In this document: positions 55,722-64,000 of the stretch, one piece after another
How positions within the stretch are numbered: the stretch's first letter is position 1
How the letters are laid out: every line of letters starts with the position of its first letter
Source of the DNA: Pseudomonas grandcourensis
Lineage (GTDB): Bacteria > Pseudomonadota > Gammaproteobacteria > Pseudomonadales > Pseudomonadaceae
Direction: 5' to 3'
Length of the DNA stretch: 64,000 bases
Assembly (NCBI RefSeq): GCF_039909015.1
Contig: NZ_CP150919.1
Coordinates: 6,610,501 to 6,674,500 of the forward strand
Program-made: the position numbers and the translations under genes
The notes under the pieces: generated by a model
Told to the model about the DNA's origin: nothing
Seen by the model: the letters and a program-made list of their open reading frames with translations, nothing else
Databases searched by the model: none

Positions 55722-55751
55722 GCCAGCACTCCGCTAAGAAGGCTGGCCTTT
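55718..55751 (-). terminator. Terminator after MHS transporter gene
   Basis: AAAGGCCAGC and GCTGGCCTTT form a perfect 10-bp stem with a 14-base loop. It insulates the pstS promoter from upstream transcription and overlaps the pstS Pho box by a few bases. Confidence 0.8.
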
Positions 55752-55794
55752 CAGTTGTAACTATAGATGTGAGGAGTGCTGTGATCGTTCGCCG

Positions 55795-57093
55795 TCAGCG
55801 GCCCTTCTTCCAGAGATATGCACCTACCAGAATCCCCACCCCGCACAGCACCGCCACATAATACGCAGGCCCCATCGCACTCTCCTTGAGCAACAGGCTG
55901 ACGATCATCGGCGTCAGACCGCCGAAAATCGCGTAGGCGACGTTGTAGGAAAACGACAGGCCGCTGAAACGCACCACCGGCGGGAACGCCTTGACCATCA
56001 CATACGGCACCGCGCCGATGGTGCCGACCAGCAGACCGGTCACGGCATACATCGGGAACAGCCAGTCGGGATGATCGGCCAGGCTGTGGTAGAAGGTCCA
56101 GGAACTGGCCAGCAACGCGGTACAGCCGATCACGAAGATTCGTCCCGCACCGAAGCGATCGGCCAGTGCGCCGGCAATAATGCAACCAAAGCTCAGGAAT
56201 ACGATCGCCACGCTGTTCGCCTGCAGGGACGTGGTTGGCGAGAAGTGATAGACCGTCTGCAACACAGTCGGGGTCATCAGGATCAACACCACGATGGCGG
56301 CCGACAGCAACCAGGTCAGCAGCATCGAAATGGCAATCGCACCACGATGGTCACGCAGCACCGCCCGCAGCGGCACTTCTTCGGCCAGGGCCTTGCGCTG
56401 TTGCAGCTCGGCGAACACCGGGGTTTCGTGCAACCAGCGACGCAAGTACACCGAAAACAGGCCAAACACACCCCCCAGCAGGAACGGGATCCGCCAGGCG
56501 TAATCCGCTACTTCCACCGGGGTATAGAGGCTGTTGATCGCCGTGGCGACCAGCGAGCCGAGCAGGATGCCCGCCGTCAGGCCGCTGGTCAGGGTGCCGC
56601 AGGCATAGCCGACATGCCGCTGCGGAACGTGCTCGGAAACGAAGACCCACGCCCCCGGCACTTCACCGCCAATGGCCGCGCCCTGGATCACCCGCATCAA
56701 CAGCAGCAGGATCGGCGCCCACATGCCGATCTGCGCATAGGTCGGCAGCAACCCCATGATCAAGGTCGGCACCGCCATCATGAAAATGCTCAGGGTGAAC
56801 ATTTTCTTGCGGCCCAGCAGGTCGCCGAAGTGCGCCATCACGATGCCGCCCAGCGGCCGCGCCAGGTAGCCGGCGGCGAAGATGCCGAAGGTCTGCATCA
56901 GGCGTAGCCACTCAGGCATGTCCGCCGGGAAGAACAGCTTGCCCACCACCGTGGCGAAGAACACGAAGATGATGAAATCGTAGAACTCCAGCGCGCCGCC
57001 CAGGGCAGACAGCGATAGAGTCTTGTAGTCGTTGCGGGTCAGCGGACGTGCGGGTTGGTCTGGCTGCGCGATGCTCGAGGGCGCTGTGGTCAT
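55795..57093 (-). CDS. MHS-family MFS transporter
   Basis: This 432-residue membrane protein is an MFS carrier of the metabolite:proton symporter (MHS) branch, with LGGALEFYDFIIFVFF in span 1, GYLARPLGGIVMAHFGDLLGRKKMF (MFS loop) and RVIQGAAIGGEVPGA. Relatives carry citrate, proline, betaine, shikimate or alpha-ketoglutarate; substrate is unknown. The ATG used is preferred over an upstream start (32 codons further) by alignment. It is the neighbour of pstS in P. aeruginosa too (PA5370). A 15-bp palindrome lies before it. Confidence 0.88.
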   Translation of the reverse strand: MTTAPSSIAQPDQPARPLTRNDYKTLSLSALGGALEFYDFIIFVFFATVVGKLFFPADMPEWLRLMQTFGIFAAGYLARPLGGIVMAHFGDLLGRKKMFTLSIFMMAVPTLIMGLLPTYAQIGMWAPILLLLMRVIQGAAIGGEVPGAWVFVSEHVPQRHVGYACGTLTSGLTAGILLGSLVATAINSLYTPVEVADYAWRIPFLLGGVFGLFSVYLRRWLHETPVFAELQQRKALAEEVPLRAVLRDHRGAIAISMLLTWLLSAAIVVLILMTPTVLQTVYHFSPTTSLQANSVAIVFLSFGCIIAGALADRFGAGRIFVIGCTALLASSWTFYHSLADHPDWLFPMYAVTGLLVGTIGAVPYVMVKAFPPVVRFSGLSFSYNVAYAIFGGLTPMIVSLLLKESAMGPAYYVAVLCGVGILVGAYLWKKGR

Positions 57094-57456
57094 GGCAAGG
57101 GCTTCTCTTATAGTCGGATCTGCAACTTCAACAACGCTGGCTGAGGTTTGGGCAGGTCCGGCACGATAGCAAATTGTTCGAAAAAGCACATAGAGGTGCG
57201 TTTTTGACGGTCAAAATGAGAACCGGACGGTCGTCGCGGAGTCTACCGACCGATATACTCAAAGCCTGCTCCGGTTTTTGAGGGGTTGCTGTGCGAAAAC
57301 GCCTGTCAGGTTCATAGGCGATTTCGCAGAGTTTCCCTTTAGGCGCCTTATGGAAAACGTGACGAACGTAGTATGTTCGGTGCTGAATCGTTTTTCCCGA
57401 AGACGGCTACCACCAGCAATACCAACGAAGAGTCACGGGTCAGAGGCACCCCCGGA
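57094..57456. other. Divergent region, MHS transporter / thioesterase
   Basis: This 363-bp non-coding stretch has a perfect 15-bp palindrome (57202-57216) and moderately AT-rich sequence. No further gene or terminator was resolved in it. Confidence 0.5.
57202..57216. promoter_or_regulatory. Palindrome TTTTGAC-G-GTCAAAA
   Basis: A perfect 7-1-7 inverted repeat lies about 110-125 bp before the MHS transporter start. Its length and symmetry fit an operator for a dimeric regulator; the regulator is not encoded nearby. Confidence 0.4.
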
Positions 57457-57861
57457 ATGATAGAGCTCGAACAAGAAGATCCGATCCCGCAAGGCGACCT
57501 GGCCCTGCAAATCACCGCGCTTCCTCGCGAAACCAACGGCTTTGGCGATATTTTCGGCGGCTGGCTGGTGGCGCAGATGGATTTGGCAGGCACCGCGATG
57601 GCCAGCAAGGTCGCTGGCGGGCGCGTTGCAACCGTTGCGATCGACCGCATGGCATTTCTGGTTCCGGTAGCGGTGGGCGCTCAGCTCTCCTTTTATACCC
57701 AGGCCCTGGAAATCGGTCGCAGCTCGATCAAGATGATGGTCGAGGTCTGGAGCGACGATCCACTGTCCAGCGAGTGGCGTAAAGTGACCGAAGCGGTGTT
57801 TGTGTTCGTTGCCATCGACGGCAGCGGTCGCACCCGCTCGGTTCCGCCTCGGGCTCGCTGA
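57457..57861 (+). CDS. Acyl-CoA thioesterase (YciA-type hotdog)
   Basis: This 134-residue hotdog-fold protein has LPRETNGFGDIFGGWLVAQMDLAG with the catalytic Asp, VATVAIDRMAFLVPVAVGAQL and SSIKMMVEVW. YciA-type thioesterases hydrolyse acyl-CoAs of varied length. The open frame extends 28 codons upstream; the chosen ATG matches family length. It is an isolated gene before the mutarotase. Confidence 0.88.
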   Translation: MIELEQEDPIPQGDLALQITALPRETNGFGDIFGGWLVAQMDLAGTAMASKVAGGRVATVAIDRMAFLVPVAVGAQLSFYTQALEIGRSSIKMMVEVWSDDPLSSEWRKVTEAVFVFVAIDGSGRTRSVPPRAR

Positions 57862-57930
57862 AAGAGTTTCTAAACCTGGTAGCCGTTTTGCGGTCGATAG
57901 TCGTCCACGTTACTGATCGAGAGCTGTCCC

Positions 57931-58830
57931 ATGAGCACGCCCAATGTTGAAGCCGTAAAACTGGATGAACTGAACTGCTGGCGCATCCGCCACGGTCAGG
58001 CCGAATTACTGGTGGCCCAGCAAGGCGCGCACATCCTCAGCTATCAACTGGCCGGCCAGCCGCCGCTGATCTGGCTCAACGACGAGGCCGTGTTCAAGAC
58101 CGGCAAGAGCATCCGTGCCGGCGTGCCGGTGTGCTGGCCGTGGTTCGGCAACTTTGCGCGCAACCCGCAAAGCGTTCAGGCGATGCGCACCAGCAATGAA
58201 GCACCGTCGGCTCACGGCTTCGTGCGAGCGATGGATTGGGAACTGGGCGGCATCGAAGCCGAAGGCGAAAGCCTGAAGGTCGAATTCCTCCTGCCCTACC
58301 CCGACGGTGGCTTTCCCGGCTGGCCGCACCAGGTGGATTTGACGCTGAGCATTCGCCTCGACGAGCAATTGCACATCCAGCTGACCAGCCACAACCGGGG
58401 CGCTGAAACCGTCAGCATCAGCCAGGCGCTGCACAGTTACTTTGCCGTCAGCGATGTGCGCGAGGTGCATGTCGAAGGTGTGGATGGCCTCAACTACATC
58501 GAAACCCTGGAAGACTGGAAAACCAGGCAACAGTCCGGTGATTTGCGCTTTACCGGCGAAACTGACCGCATCTATCTCAACGCCCCGCCACTGCTGAGCA
58601 TCGTCGATCCGGCCTGGGAGCGACGCATCGAACTGACCAGCAGCGGATCGCGTACAGCGGTGATCTGGAATCCGTGGATCGACCGCGCCGCTGCGTTCAG
58701 CGACATGGCCGACGAAGGCTGGCAGCGCATGCTGTGCATCGAGACGGCGAACGTGATGGGCGATGTGGTGAACCTGAAACCAGGTGCCAGCCATACCCTG
58801 GGCGTGAGCGTCGGTAGCAAGCCGCTCTAA
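57931..58830 (+). CDS. D-hexose-6-phosphate mutarotase
   Basis: This 299-residue protein has the aldose-1-epimerase-like fold of the YeaD family: PLIWLNDEAVFKTGKSIRAGVPVCWPWFG near the N-terminus, SAHGFVRAMDW, and IWNPW with NVMGDVV near the end, including the substrate-binding His and the conserved Arg/Glu. It interconverts anomers of glucose 6-phosphate and related sugars. It follows the thioesterase by 69 bp. Confidence 0.92.
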   Translation: MSTPNVEAVKLDELNCWRIRHGQAELLVAQQGAHILSYQLAGQPPLIWLNDEAVFKTGKSIRAGVPVCWPWFGNFARNPQSVQAMRTSNEAPSAHGFVRAMDWELGGIEAEGESLKVEFLLPYPDGGFPGWPHQVDLTLSIRLDEQLHIQLTSHNRGAETVSISQALHSYFAVSDVREVHVEGVDGLNYIETLEDWKTRQQSGDLRFTGETDRIYLNAPPLLSIVDPAWERRIELTSSGSRTAVIWNPWIDRAAAFSDMADEGWQRMLCIETANVMGDVVNLKPGASHTLGVSVGSKPL

Positions 58831-58848
58831 GCAACACCACAAAACCAA

Positions 58849-58877
58849 TGTGGGAGCGTCGACCGGCTGCTCCCACA
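58849..58877. repeat. Single REP-like palindrome, family A
   Basis: TGTGGGAGC and GCTCCCACA flank an 11-base GC-rich core after the mutarotase gene. It may act as its terminator. Confidence 0.7.
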
Positions 58878-58907
58878 GTTTTTTGTGCCAGGCCTTCTGG
58901 CGGCGCG

Positions 58908-59444
58908 TTACAGATCCGACTCTTCCACCACCCGTACCTTCTGCGCATCCAGCGCATACGCCGCATCAGCCAGGTCATTGCTGACCTTCTCGACTTTCAG
59001 CGTGCCGGTGACCCACAGCGGCGTGTAGATATCGTTCAGCTTCAGGCCCTTTGGATAGCGCACCAGCACCAGCTGGTTGGGCGGCGGCGGTGGCACGTGG
59101 ATGCACGCGCCCGGGTACGGCACCAGGAAGAACAGCGTACTGCGGCCCTTGGCGTCGGACTCCAGCGGCACAGGGTAACCGCCAATGCGGATGTTCTTGT
59201 CGTTCATCGACGCAACGGTCTTGGTCGAGTACATCACCGCCGGCAAGCCCTTGGCCTGCTTCATCCCACCCTTGTCGGTGAAAGTGCCGTTGGCTTCAGG
59301 GGAGTTGTGGTCGATTTCGGGCATGGCCTCGAGGGCCTTCTGGTCCGACTTGGGCATCAGTTCGAGCCAGTCGGTTTCCGGCAGTTCGCCAGCATGGGCA
59401 AAGCCCGTTCCCAATAAAATCAGAGTCAGCAGAAGACGGCGCAT
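58908..59444 (-). CDS. DUF3299 secreted protein
   Basis: This 178-residue protein has a signal peptide (LLLTLILLGTGFAHA) and a DUF3299 domain with RIGGYPVPLESDAKGRSTLFFLVPYPGACIHVPPPPPNQLV in parts. Many DUF3299 genes neighbour ABC exporters and outer-membrane factors, but none is seen here. Function is unknown. It is convergent with the mutarotase gene and upstream of the YeaQ-type gene's strand partner. Confidence 0.85.
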   Translation of the reverse strand: MRRLLLTLILLGTGFAHAGELPETDWLELMPKSDQKALEAMPEIDHNSPEANGTFTDKGGMKQAKGLPAVMYSTKTVASMNDKNIRIGGYPVPLESDAKGRSTLFFLVPYPGACIHVPPPPPNQLVLVRYPKGLKLNDIYTPLWVTGTLKVEKVSNDLADAAYALDAQKVRVVEESDL

Positions 59445-59531
59445 GAAGGTGCTCGGTATAGGAAGGATCAGGAAACGCCGAGCATTCTAGCCCTCCCGGC
59501 TTGTGCGGCCGAGAGGACTTTGTCGCTTGGT

Positions 59532-59777
59532 TCAGTTCTTTTTGACCAGGCCGTAGATCACCAGCAACACAACAGCGCCCACCAGCGCACCGATGAAGCC
59601 TGCACCCTGGCCAGCCTGATAAATGCCCAGAGCCTGGCCGCCGTAAGTGGCCGCCAGCGAACCGCCGATACCGAGCAGGATGGTCATGATCCAGCCCATG
59701 CTGTCATCGCCCGGTTTCAGAAACCGCGCCAGCAGGCCGACGATCAAGCCGATAAAGATGGTTCCGATGATTCCCAT
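59532..59777 (-). CDS. GlsB/YeaQ/YmgE-type small membrane protein
   Basis: This 81-residue protein has three hydrophobic segments (residues 3-17, 28-48, 58-78) with GMGWIMTILLGIGGSLAATYGGQALGI-like spacing; here the sequence is MGWIMTILLGIGGSLAATYG and AGFIGALVGAVVLLVIYGLV. The family is called transglycosylase-associated or general stress protein. Function is not established. It lies between the DUF3299 gene and purK. Confidence 0.88.
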   Translation of the reverse strand: MGIIGTIFIGLIVGLLARFLKPGDDSMGWIMTILLGIGGSLAATYGGQALGIYQAGQGAGFIGALVGAVVLLVIYGLVKKN

Positions 59778-59883
59778 GGCATTTCCCTCTGATTTGGTAG
59801 ATATGCGAAAGCCTAGTCAGACTTTGGCATCCTGCCATGAGAGAACGGCGGCCCCTGAATGGTTCCGCCGCTGCCACATGAAA

Positions 59884-60966
59884 CTATTCGGCGATCAGCG
59901 CTTCGACCTTGAGGATCTGCGCGGTCAGCGTTTCGCGATCTGCGCAACGCAGGTTGGCGTGACCGACCTTGCGGCCGACCTTGAAGGCCTTGCCATAGTG
60001 ATGCAGATGGCAATCGGCGATGGCCACGACCTTCTCGGTCTCTGGCACCTTGCCGATGAAGTTGAGCATCGCGCTCTCCCCAACCTTGGCGGTCGAACCC
60101 AACGGCAGACCGGCAACGGCCCGCAGGTGGTTTTCGAACTGGCTGCACTCTGCGCCTTCGGTGGTCCAGTGGCCGGAGTTGTGCACGCGCGGGGCGATTT
60201 CGTTGGCCTTGAGGCCACCGTCGACTTCAAAGAACTCGAACGCCATCACGCCGACGTAATCCAGCTGCTTGAGCACACGGCCGGAGTAGTCTTCGGCCAA
60301 GGCTTGCAACGGGTGATCGGTGCTGGCCACGGACAGCTTGAGAATGCCGCTTTCGTGGGTGTTGTGTACCAGCGGATAGAAGCGGGTTTCACCGTCGCGG
60401 GCACGCACGGCGATCAGCGAGACTTCACCGGTGAACGGCACGAAACCTTCCAGCAGGCAGGCCACGCTGCCCAGCTCGGCAAAGGTGCCAACCACATCTT
60501 CTGGCGTGCGCAGGACTTTCTGACCCTTGCCGTCATAACCCAGGGTACGGGTCTTCAACACCGCCGGCAGACCGATAGAGGCCACGGCAGCGTCCAGATC
60601 AGCCTGGGACTGAATGTCGGCGAACGCCGGGGTAGGAATCCCCAGGTCCTTGAACATGCTCTTCTCGAACCAGCGATCGCGGGCGATGCGCAGGGCTTCG
60701 GCGCTCGGGTAGACCGGGACGAATTGCGACAGGAAGGCCACGGTCTCGGCCGGAACGCTTTCGAACTCGAAGGTCACCAGATCGACTTCATCGGCCAGCT
60801 GACGCAAGTGATCCTGATCGCCGTAATCGGCTCGCAGGTGTTCGCCCAAGGCGGCTGCGCAAGCATCCGGCGCCGGGTCCAGGAAAGCGAAGTTCATGCC
60901 CAGCGGAGTGCCCGCCAGCGCCAACATGCGACCCAATTGGCCGCCACCGATTACACCGATCTTCAT
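59884..60966 (-). CDS. purK: N5-carboxyaminoimidazole ribonucleotide synthase
   Basis: This 360-residue ATP-grasp enzyme joins bicarbonate to AIR to form N5-CAIR in purine synthesis. It has GGGQLGRML near the N-terminus, KTRTLGYDGKGQ and FEFFEVDGGLKANEIAPRVHNSGHW. The ATG beginning MKIGVIGG was used, which excludes three codons from a TTG. It follows purE by 11 bp. Confidence 0.96.
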   Translation of the reverse strand: MKIGVIGGGQLGRMLALAGTPLGMNFAFLDPAPDACAAALGEHLRADYGDQDHLRQLADEVDLVTFEFESVPAETVAFLSQFVPVYPSAEALRIARDRWFEKSMFKDLGIPTPAFADIQSQADLDAAVASIGLPAVLKTRTLGYDGKGQKVLRTPEDVVGTFAELGSVACLLEGFVPFTGEVSLIAVRARDGETRFYPLVHNTHESGILKLSVASTDHPLQALAEDYSGRVLKQLDYVGVMAFEFFEVDGGLKANEIAPRVHNSGHWTTEGAECSQFENHLRAVAGLPLGSTAKVGESAMLNFIGKVPETEKVVAIADCHLHHYGKAFKVGRKVGHANLRCADRETLTAQILKVEALIAE

Positions 60967-60977
60967 CGTCAACAACC

Positions 60978-61469
60978 TCAGGCGATGCGTGGGTCTGGAT
61001 TGTCCAGGACGCTGTCTGTCTGCTCAGCACGGAAGGTTTTCAGCACCTCGTGGAACTGCGGGTGCTTGGCGCCAAGGATACTCGCCGACAGCAGCGCTGC
61101 GTTGATCGCGCCCGCCTTGCCGATGGCCAGGGTGGCGACCGGAACGCCCGCTGGCATCTGCACAATGGAAAGCAGCGAATCAACGCCCGACAGCATTGCC
61201 GATTGTACTGGTACGCCGAGCACCGGCAGGTGGGTCTTGGCCGCGCACATGCCAGGCAAGTGGGCTGCGCCACCGGCACCGGCGATGATCACCTCGATGC
61301 CACGCGCCTCGGCTTCTTCAGCGTACTGGAACAGCAGGTCCGGGGTGCGGTGGGCAGAAACCACTTTCACCTCGTAGGGGATGCCGAGCTTTTCCAGCAT
61401 ATCGGCGGTGTGGCTAAGGGTGGACCAATCGGACTTGGAGCCCATGATCACGCCAACCAGTGCACTCAT
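60978..61469 (-). CDS. purE: N5-CAIR mutase
   Basis: This 163-residue enzyme moves the carboxyl group of N5-CAIR to make CAIR. It has [10 protein letters not shown] near the N-terminus, [12 protein letters not shown] with the catalytic His, and [14 protein letters not shown], the class I PurE signature. It is the first gene of purEK. A terminator-shaped hairpin in its leader suggests control by attenuation. Confidence 0.97.
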   Translation of the reverse strand: MSALVGVIMGSKSDWSTLSHTADMLEKLGIPYEVKVVSAHRTPDLLFQYAEEAEARGIEVIIAGAGGAAHLPGMCAAKTHLPVLGVPVQSAMLSGVDSLLSIVQMPAGVPVATLAIGKAGAINAALLSASILGAKHPQFHEVLKTFRAEQTDSVLDNPDPRIA

Positions 61470-61761
61470 CGTCGTGCCTCTTCTCTCTGGGCGCCCGCAG
61501 GCGCGTCAAAAAACAACAAGCCACGCAGGATGCGTGGCTTGATTGTACGAATTATGGCCGGTCGTAACCGGCCGAAGGCCGCGCAGTATACCTCAATGAA
61601 GCAGATAAACAGCCCCTGTTGCGACCATCTGTCATATGGCCCAAAGCGCCGGTTTTATTGACTCGAAGGTCAGCCAACGTTCAACACAAAACACCGTGGA
61701 ACTTGAGCTCGATCCTGATTGCTCCAAACAACAAAATCCCCTGTGGGAGCATTTGGTGGTT
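61470..61761. other. purE leader and LysR 3' region
   Basis: This 292-bp non-coding stretch contains, from left to right, the purE leader, a possible minus-strand -10 element TATACT (61590-61585), and a half REP unit (CTGTGGGAGC at 61741) just after the LysR gene. I see no gene in it. Confidence 0.6.
61507..61541 (-). promoter_or_regulatory. Candidate attenuator in purE leader
   Basis: On the minus strand CAAGCCACGCA pairs with TGCGTGGCTTG over a 3-base loop and is followed by TTGTTTTTTG, the form of an intrinsic terminator. Only 37 bases lie between it and the purE start, too few for another promoter, so transcripts reaching purE should pass through it. A GC-rich hairpin (GGCCGG/CCGGCC, 61573-61556) further upstream might be an alternative stem. 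Confidence 0.6.
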
Positions 61762-62679
61762 TCAAGAACCGGTTGTGCCTTGGGCCGCGCCACCTTCCAG
61801 CTTGCGCCACAACAACCGCACGTTGGCCTTGCGCACCAGAGCGCAGCGATACAGGCGAATCTCCAGCGGCACGTGCCATTGCGGCCCGCCACAGACCACC
61901 AACTCACCCCGCGCCAGCTCGGCACGCACGCTCAGTTGCGGCACCCAGGCGATGCCAAGGCCTTCCAGGGCCATGCTTTTCAGGCTGTCGGCCATGGCGG
62001 TTTCGTAGATGGTGGTGAAGCGTAGCGCCCGTTGACGCAGCAGCATGTTCACCGAACGGCCGAGAAACGCACCGGCACTGTACGCCAGTAGCGGCACGCT
62101 GCCTTCGCCTTCCAGATCGAACAGGGGTTTGCCGTCGGCGTCGGCGGCGCAGACCGGCAGCATCTCGGTGTGGCCAAGGTGCAGCGAGGGGAAGATTTCC
62201 GGGTCCATCTGCATCGCGGCATCAGGGTCGTAGAACGCCAGCATCAGATCGCAGCCGCCTTCACGCAAAGCATGCACGGCGTCGCCGACGTTGGTCGCCA
62301 CCAGCCGCGTGGCGATGTTCAGGCCTTCGTTGCGCAACTGCGCGATCCAGCGAGGAAAGAAACCCAGTGCCAGGGAGTGTGCAGCCGCGACCTGCATCAC
62401 TTCGCCCTGCCCGCCTTCAAGGTGATGCAGATGACGCAGCACTTCGCCGAGCTGTTCGACTACGGTGCGCGCGGTGACCAGAAACAATTGCCCTGCCGCC
62501 GTCAGCTCCACCGGCGTGCGCGAACGGTTGACCAAGGTCAGCCCGAGCGCCGCCTCCAGGCTGCGGATTCGCCGACTGAACGCCGGCTGCGTCACGAAGC
62601 GCCGCTCGGCCGCCTGGGAGAAACTGCGGGTGGCAGCCAGGGCACTGAAGTCCTCCAGCCATTTGCTTTCCAGATTCAT
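61762..62679 (-). CDS. LysR-family regulator
   Basis: This 305-residue protein has an N-terminal HTH (SKWLEDFSALAATRSFSQAAERRFVTQPAFSRRIRSLEAALG in parts) and a substrate-binding co-inducer domain with EALPVCA and SLKSMALEGLGIAWVPQ. The start MNLESK is preceded by GGGAGGAC. It is divergent from aspA, and a TATGC-N7-GCATA site lies between them. In P. aeruginosa PA5428 occupies this position; regulation of aspA is inferred from the arrangement. Confidence 0.88.
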   Translation of the reverse strand: MNLESKWLEDFSALAATRSFSQAAERRFVTQPAFSRRIRSLEAALGLTLVNRSRTPVELTAAGQLFLVTARTVVEQLGEVLRHLHHLEGGQGEVMQVAAAHSLALGFFPRWIAQLRNEGLNIATRLVATNVGDAVHALREGGCDLMLAFYDPDAAMQMDPEIFPSLHLGHTEMLPVCAADADGKPLFDLEGEGSVPLLAYSAGAFLGRSVNMLLRQRALRFTTIYETAMADSLKSMALEGLGIAWVPQLSVRAELARGELVVCGGPQWHVPLEIRLYRCALVRKANVRLLWRKLEGGAAQGTTGS

Positions 62680-62746
62680 CACGTCCTCCCGGACACGCAC
62701 CAATTTAGGTCACACGCTCGCCGTCAAGCCGGCGTCACACGGGCAT

Positions 62747-62763
62747 TATGCCGAATATGCATA
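62747..62763. promoter_or_regulatory. Candidate LysR-type operator (T-N11-A)
   Basis: TATGC-CGAATAT-GCATA is a perfect 5-7-5 inverted repeat that also satisfies the LysR T-N11-A pattern. It lies in the 180-bp divergent gap, 68 bp before the LysR start and about 97 bp before aspA. Confidence 0.5.
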
Positions 62764-62859
62764 GCCTAGTGTTTAACAGCATTGGCCCAAAATTCTCCAC
62801 AGGCCTAGCATTCGCAGCGTTCCGGCACAGACCGGGTCCATATTGAGATGATTTCTATC

Positions 62860-64000
62860 ATGTCCTCCGCTGCATCATTCCGCACAGAAAATGACCTGCT
62901 TGGCGCCCTCGAAGTTCCGGCTCAAGCGTATTACGGTATCCAGACCCTGCGAGCGGTGAATAACTTCCGCCTTTCGGGCGTTCCGATTTCGCATTACCCG
63001 AAACTGGTTGTCGGCCTGGCCATGGTTAAACAGGCCGCCGCTGACGCCAACCGTGAGTTGGGTCACCTGAGCGAAGCCAAGCACGCTGCCATCAGCGAAG
63101 CCTGTGCACGTTTGATCCGCGGCGACTTCCACGAAGAGTTCGTGGTGGACATGATTCAAGGCGGCGCTGGCACTTCGACCAACATGAATGCCAACGAAGT
63201 CATCGCCAACATCGCGCTGGAGGCCATGGGTCACCAGAAAGGCGAGTACCAGTACCTGCACCCGAACGACGACGTGAACATGGCGCAGTCGACCAACGAC
63301 GCCTACCCGACGGCAATCCGTCTGGGTCTGTTGCTCGGTCACGACGCCCTGCTGGCCAGCCTCGACAGCCTGATTCAGGCGTTTGCGGCCAAGGGCCAGG
63401 AATTCAACCACGTCTTGAAGATGGGTCGTACCCAGTTGCAAGACGCCGTGCCGATGACCTTGGGTCAGGAATTCCGCGCTTTCGCCACCACCATGGGCGA
63501 AGACCTGGCCCGTCTGAAGACGCTGGCCCCGGAACTGCTGACTGAAGTGAACCTGGGCGGCACCGCGATCGGTACCGGCATCAACGCCGACCCGCGCTAT
63601 CAGGCCCTGGCTGTACAGCGCCTGGCGCTGATCAGTGGTCAACCGCTGGTTCCGGCGGCCGACCTGATCGAAGCCACTTCCGACATGGGCGCCTTCGTGC
63701 TGTTCTCCGGCATGCTCAAGCGCACCGCGGTCAAGCTGTCGAAGATCTGCAACGACCTGCGCCTGCTGTCCAGTGGCCCACGCACCGGCATCAACGAGAT
63801 CAACCTGCCGGCACGTCAACCAGGCAGCTCGATCATGCCAGGCAAGGTCAACCCGGTTATCCCGGAAGCCGTTAACCAGGTGGCCTTCCAGGTCATCGGT
63901 AACGATCTGGCGCTGACCATGGCAGCCGAAGGCGGCCAACTGCAACTGAACGTGATGGAGCCGCTGATCGCCTTCAAGATCTTCGACTCGATCCGCCTGC
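62860..64000 (+). CDS. aspA: Aspartate ammonia-lyase (partial, 5' part)
   Basis: The reading frame is open from the ATG to the right edge without a stop, giving 380 residues of an enzyme of about 474. It splits L-aspartate to fumarate and ammonia. It begins [15 protein letters not shown] and contains [27 protein letters not shown] and the fumarase/aspartase signature [11 protein letters not shown]. An ATG four codons upstream is also in frame. Only the C-terminus is missing, because the window ends. Confidence 0.95.
   Translation, partial: MSSAASFRTENDLLGALEVPAQAYYGIQTLRAVNNFRLSGVPISHYPKLVVGLAMVKQAAADANRELGHLSEAKHAAISEACARLIRGDFHEEFVVDMIQGGAGTSTNMNANEVIANIALEAMGHQKGEYQYLHPNDDVNMAQSTNDAYPTAIRLGLLLGHDALLASLDSLIQAFAAKGQEFNHVLKMGRTQLQDAVPMTLGQEFRAFATTMGEDLARLKTLAPELLTEVNLGGTAIGTGINADPRYQALAVQRLALISGQPLVPAADLIEATSDMGAFVLFSGMLKRTAVKLSKICNDLRLLSSGPRTGINEINLPARQPGSSIMPGKVNPVIPEAVNQVAFQVIGNDLALTMAAEGGQLQLNVMEPLIAFKIFDSIRL

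Overview
The window is GC-rich bacterial chromosome from the genus Pseudomonas, most probably the P. fluorescens complex. The basis is gene order plus protein resemblance: dadA-lrp, rpmBG-radC-coaBC-dut-algC-argB-pyrE-crc, rph-yicC-gmk-rpoZ-spoT-ridA, exbBD-tonB, oxyR-recG, hupA-rubredoxin-ubiCA, phoBR, pstSCAB-phoU, purEK and aspA follow the order I recall for P. aeruginosa and P. putida. Short imperfect palindromes of the fluorescent-pseudomonad REP type sit in many gene ends. I see no tRNA, rRNA, insertion sequence, prophage or CRISPR array. Nearly all of the window is conserved core genome.

Layout. 1-11.7 kb: D-amino-acid and polyamine catabolism (RidA-like protein, DadA, divergent Lrp regulator, FAD-dependent gamma-glutamylputrescine oxidase-like enzyme, MocR regulator, aldehyde dehydrogenase, cupin) with a cardiolipin-synthase-like lipoprotein, an MFS carrier and a small I78 inhibitor. 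11.8-21 kb: ribosomal proteins L33 and L28, peptide-binding protein, RadC, CoaBC, dUTPase, AlgC, ArgB, PyrE, Crc. 21-28.8 kb: RNase PH, YicC, Gmk, omega, SpoT, RidA, a lipoprotein and an epimerase. 28.9-35.9 kb: ExbB-ExbD-TonB, OxyR, RecG and a YbaK-HDOD protein. 36-38.6 kb: a small accessory patch (lower-GC delta-60 repeat protein, SCP2-like protein, DUF6124-like protein). 38.7-42.6 kb: HU, rubredoxin and its reductase, UbiC, UbiA, a small secreted protein.

42.7-57.1 kb is the phosphate block: PhoB-PhoR, a CNNM/CorC membrane protein, an M23 peptidase, a REC-PilZ-like regulator, PhoU, PstB, PstA, PstC, PstS and an MHS-type transporter. Three Pho boxes are visible, before phoB, pstC (perfect match to consensus) and pstS. 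57.4-64 kb: acyl-CoA thioesterase, sugar-phosphate mutarotase, DUF3299 protein, YeaQ-type membrane protein, PurK, PurE, a LysR regulator and the 5' part of aspA, cut by the window end.

The most interesting signals are in leaders and promoters. The rpmB leader has an 8-bp arm that pairs with the Shine-Dalgarno region around two inner hairpins, which suggests autoregulation by a ribosomal protein. The purE leader carries an intrinsic-terminator shape only about 40 nt before the start codon, which suggests attenuation. Clean palindromes lie between pyrE and crc, before the MHS transporter, between the LysR gene and aspA (T-N11-A form), and between the DUF1127 gene and the MocR gene. The seven-motif delta-60 protein is the best accessory-gene candidate. 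I did not find a clearly new multi-gene system.
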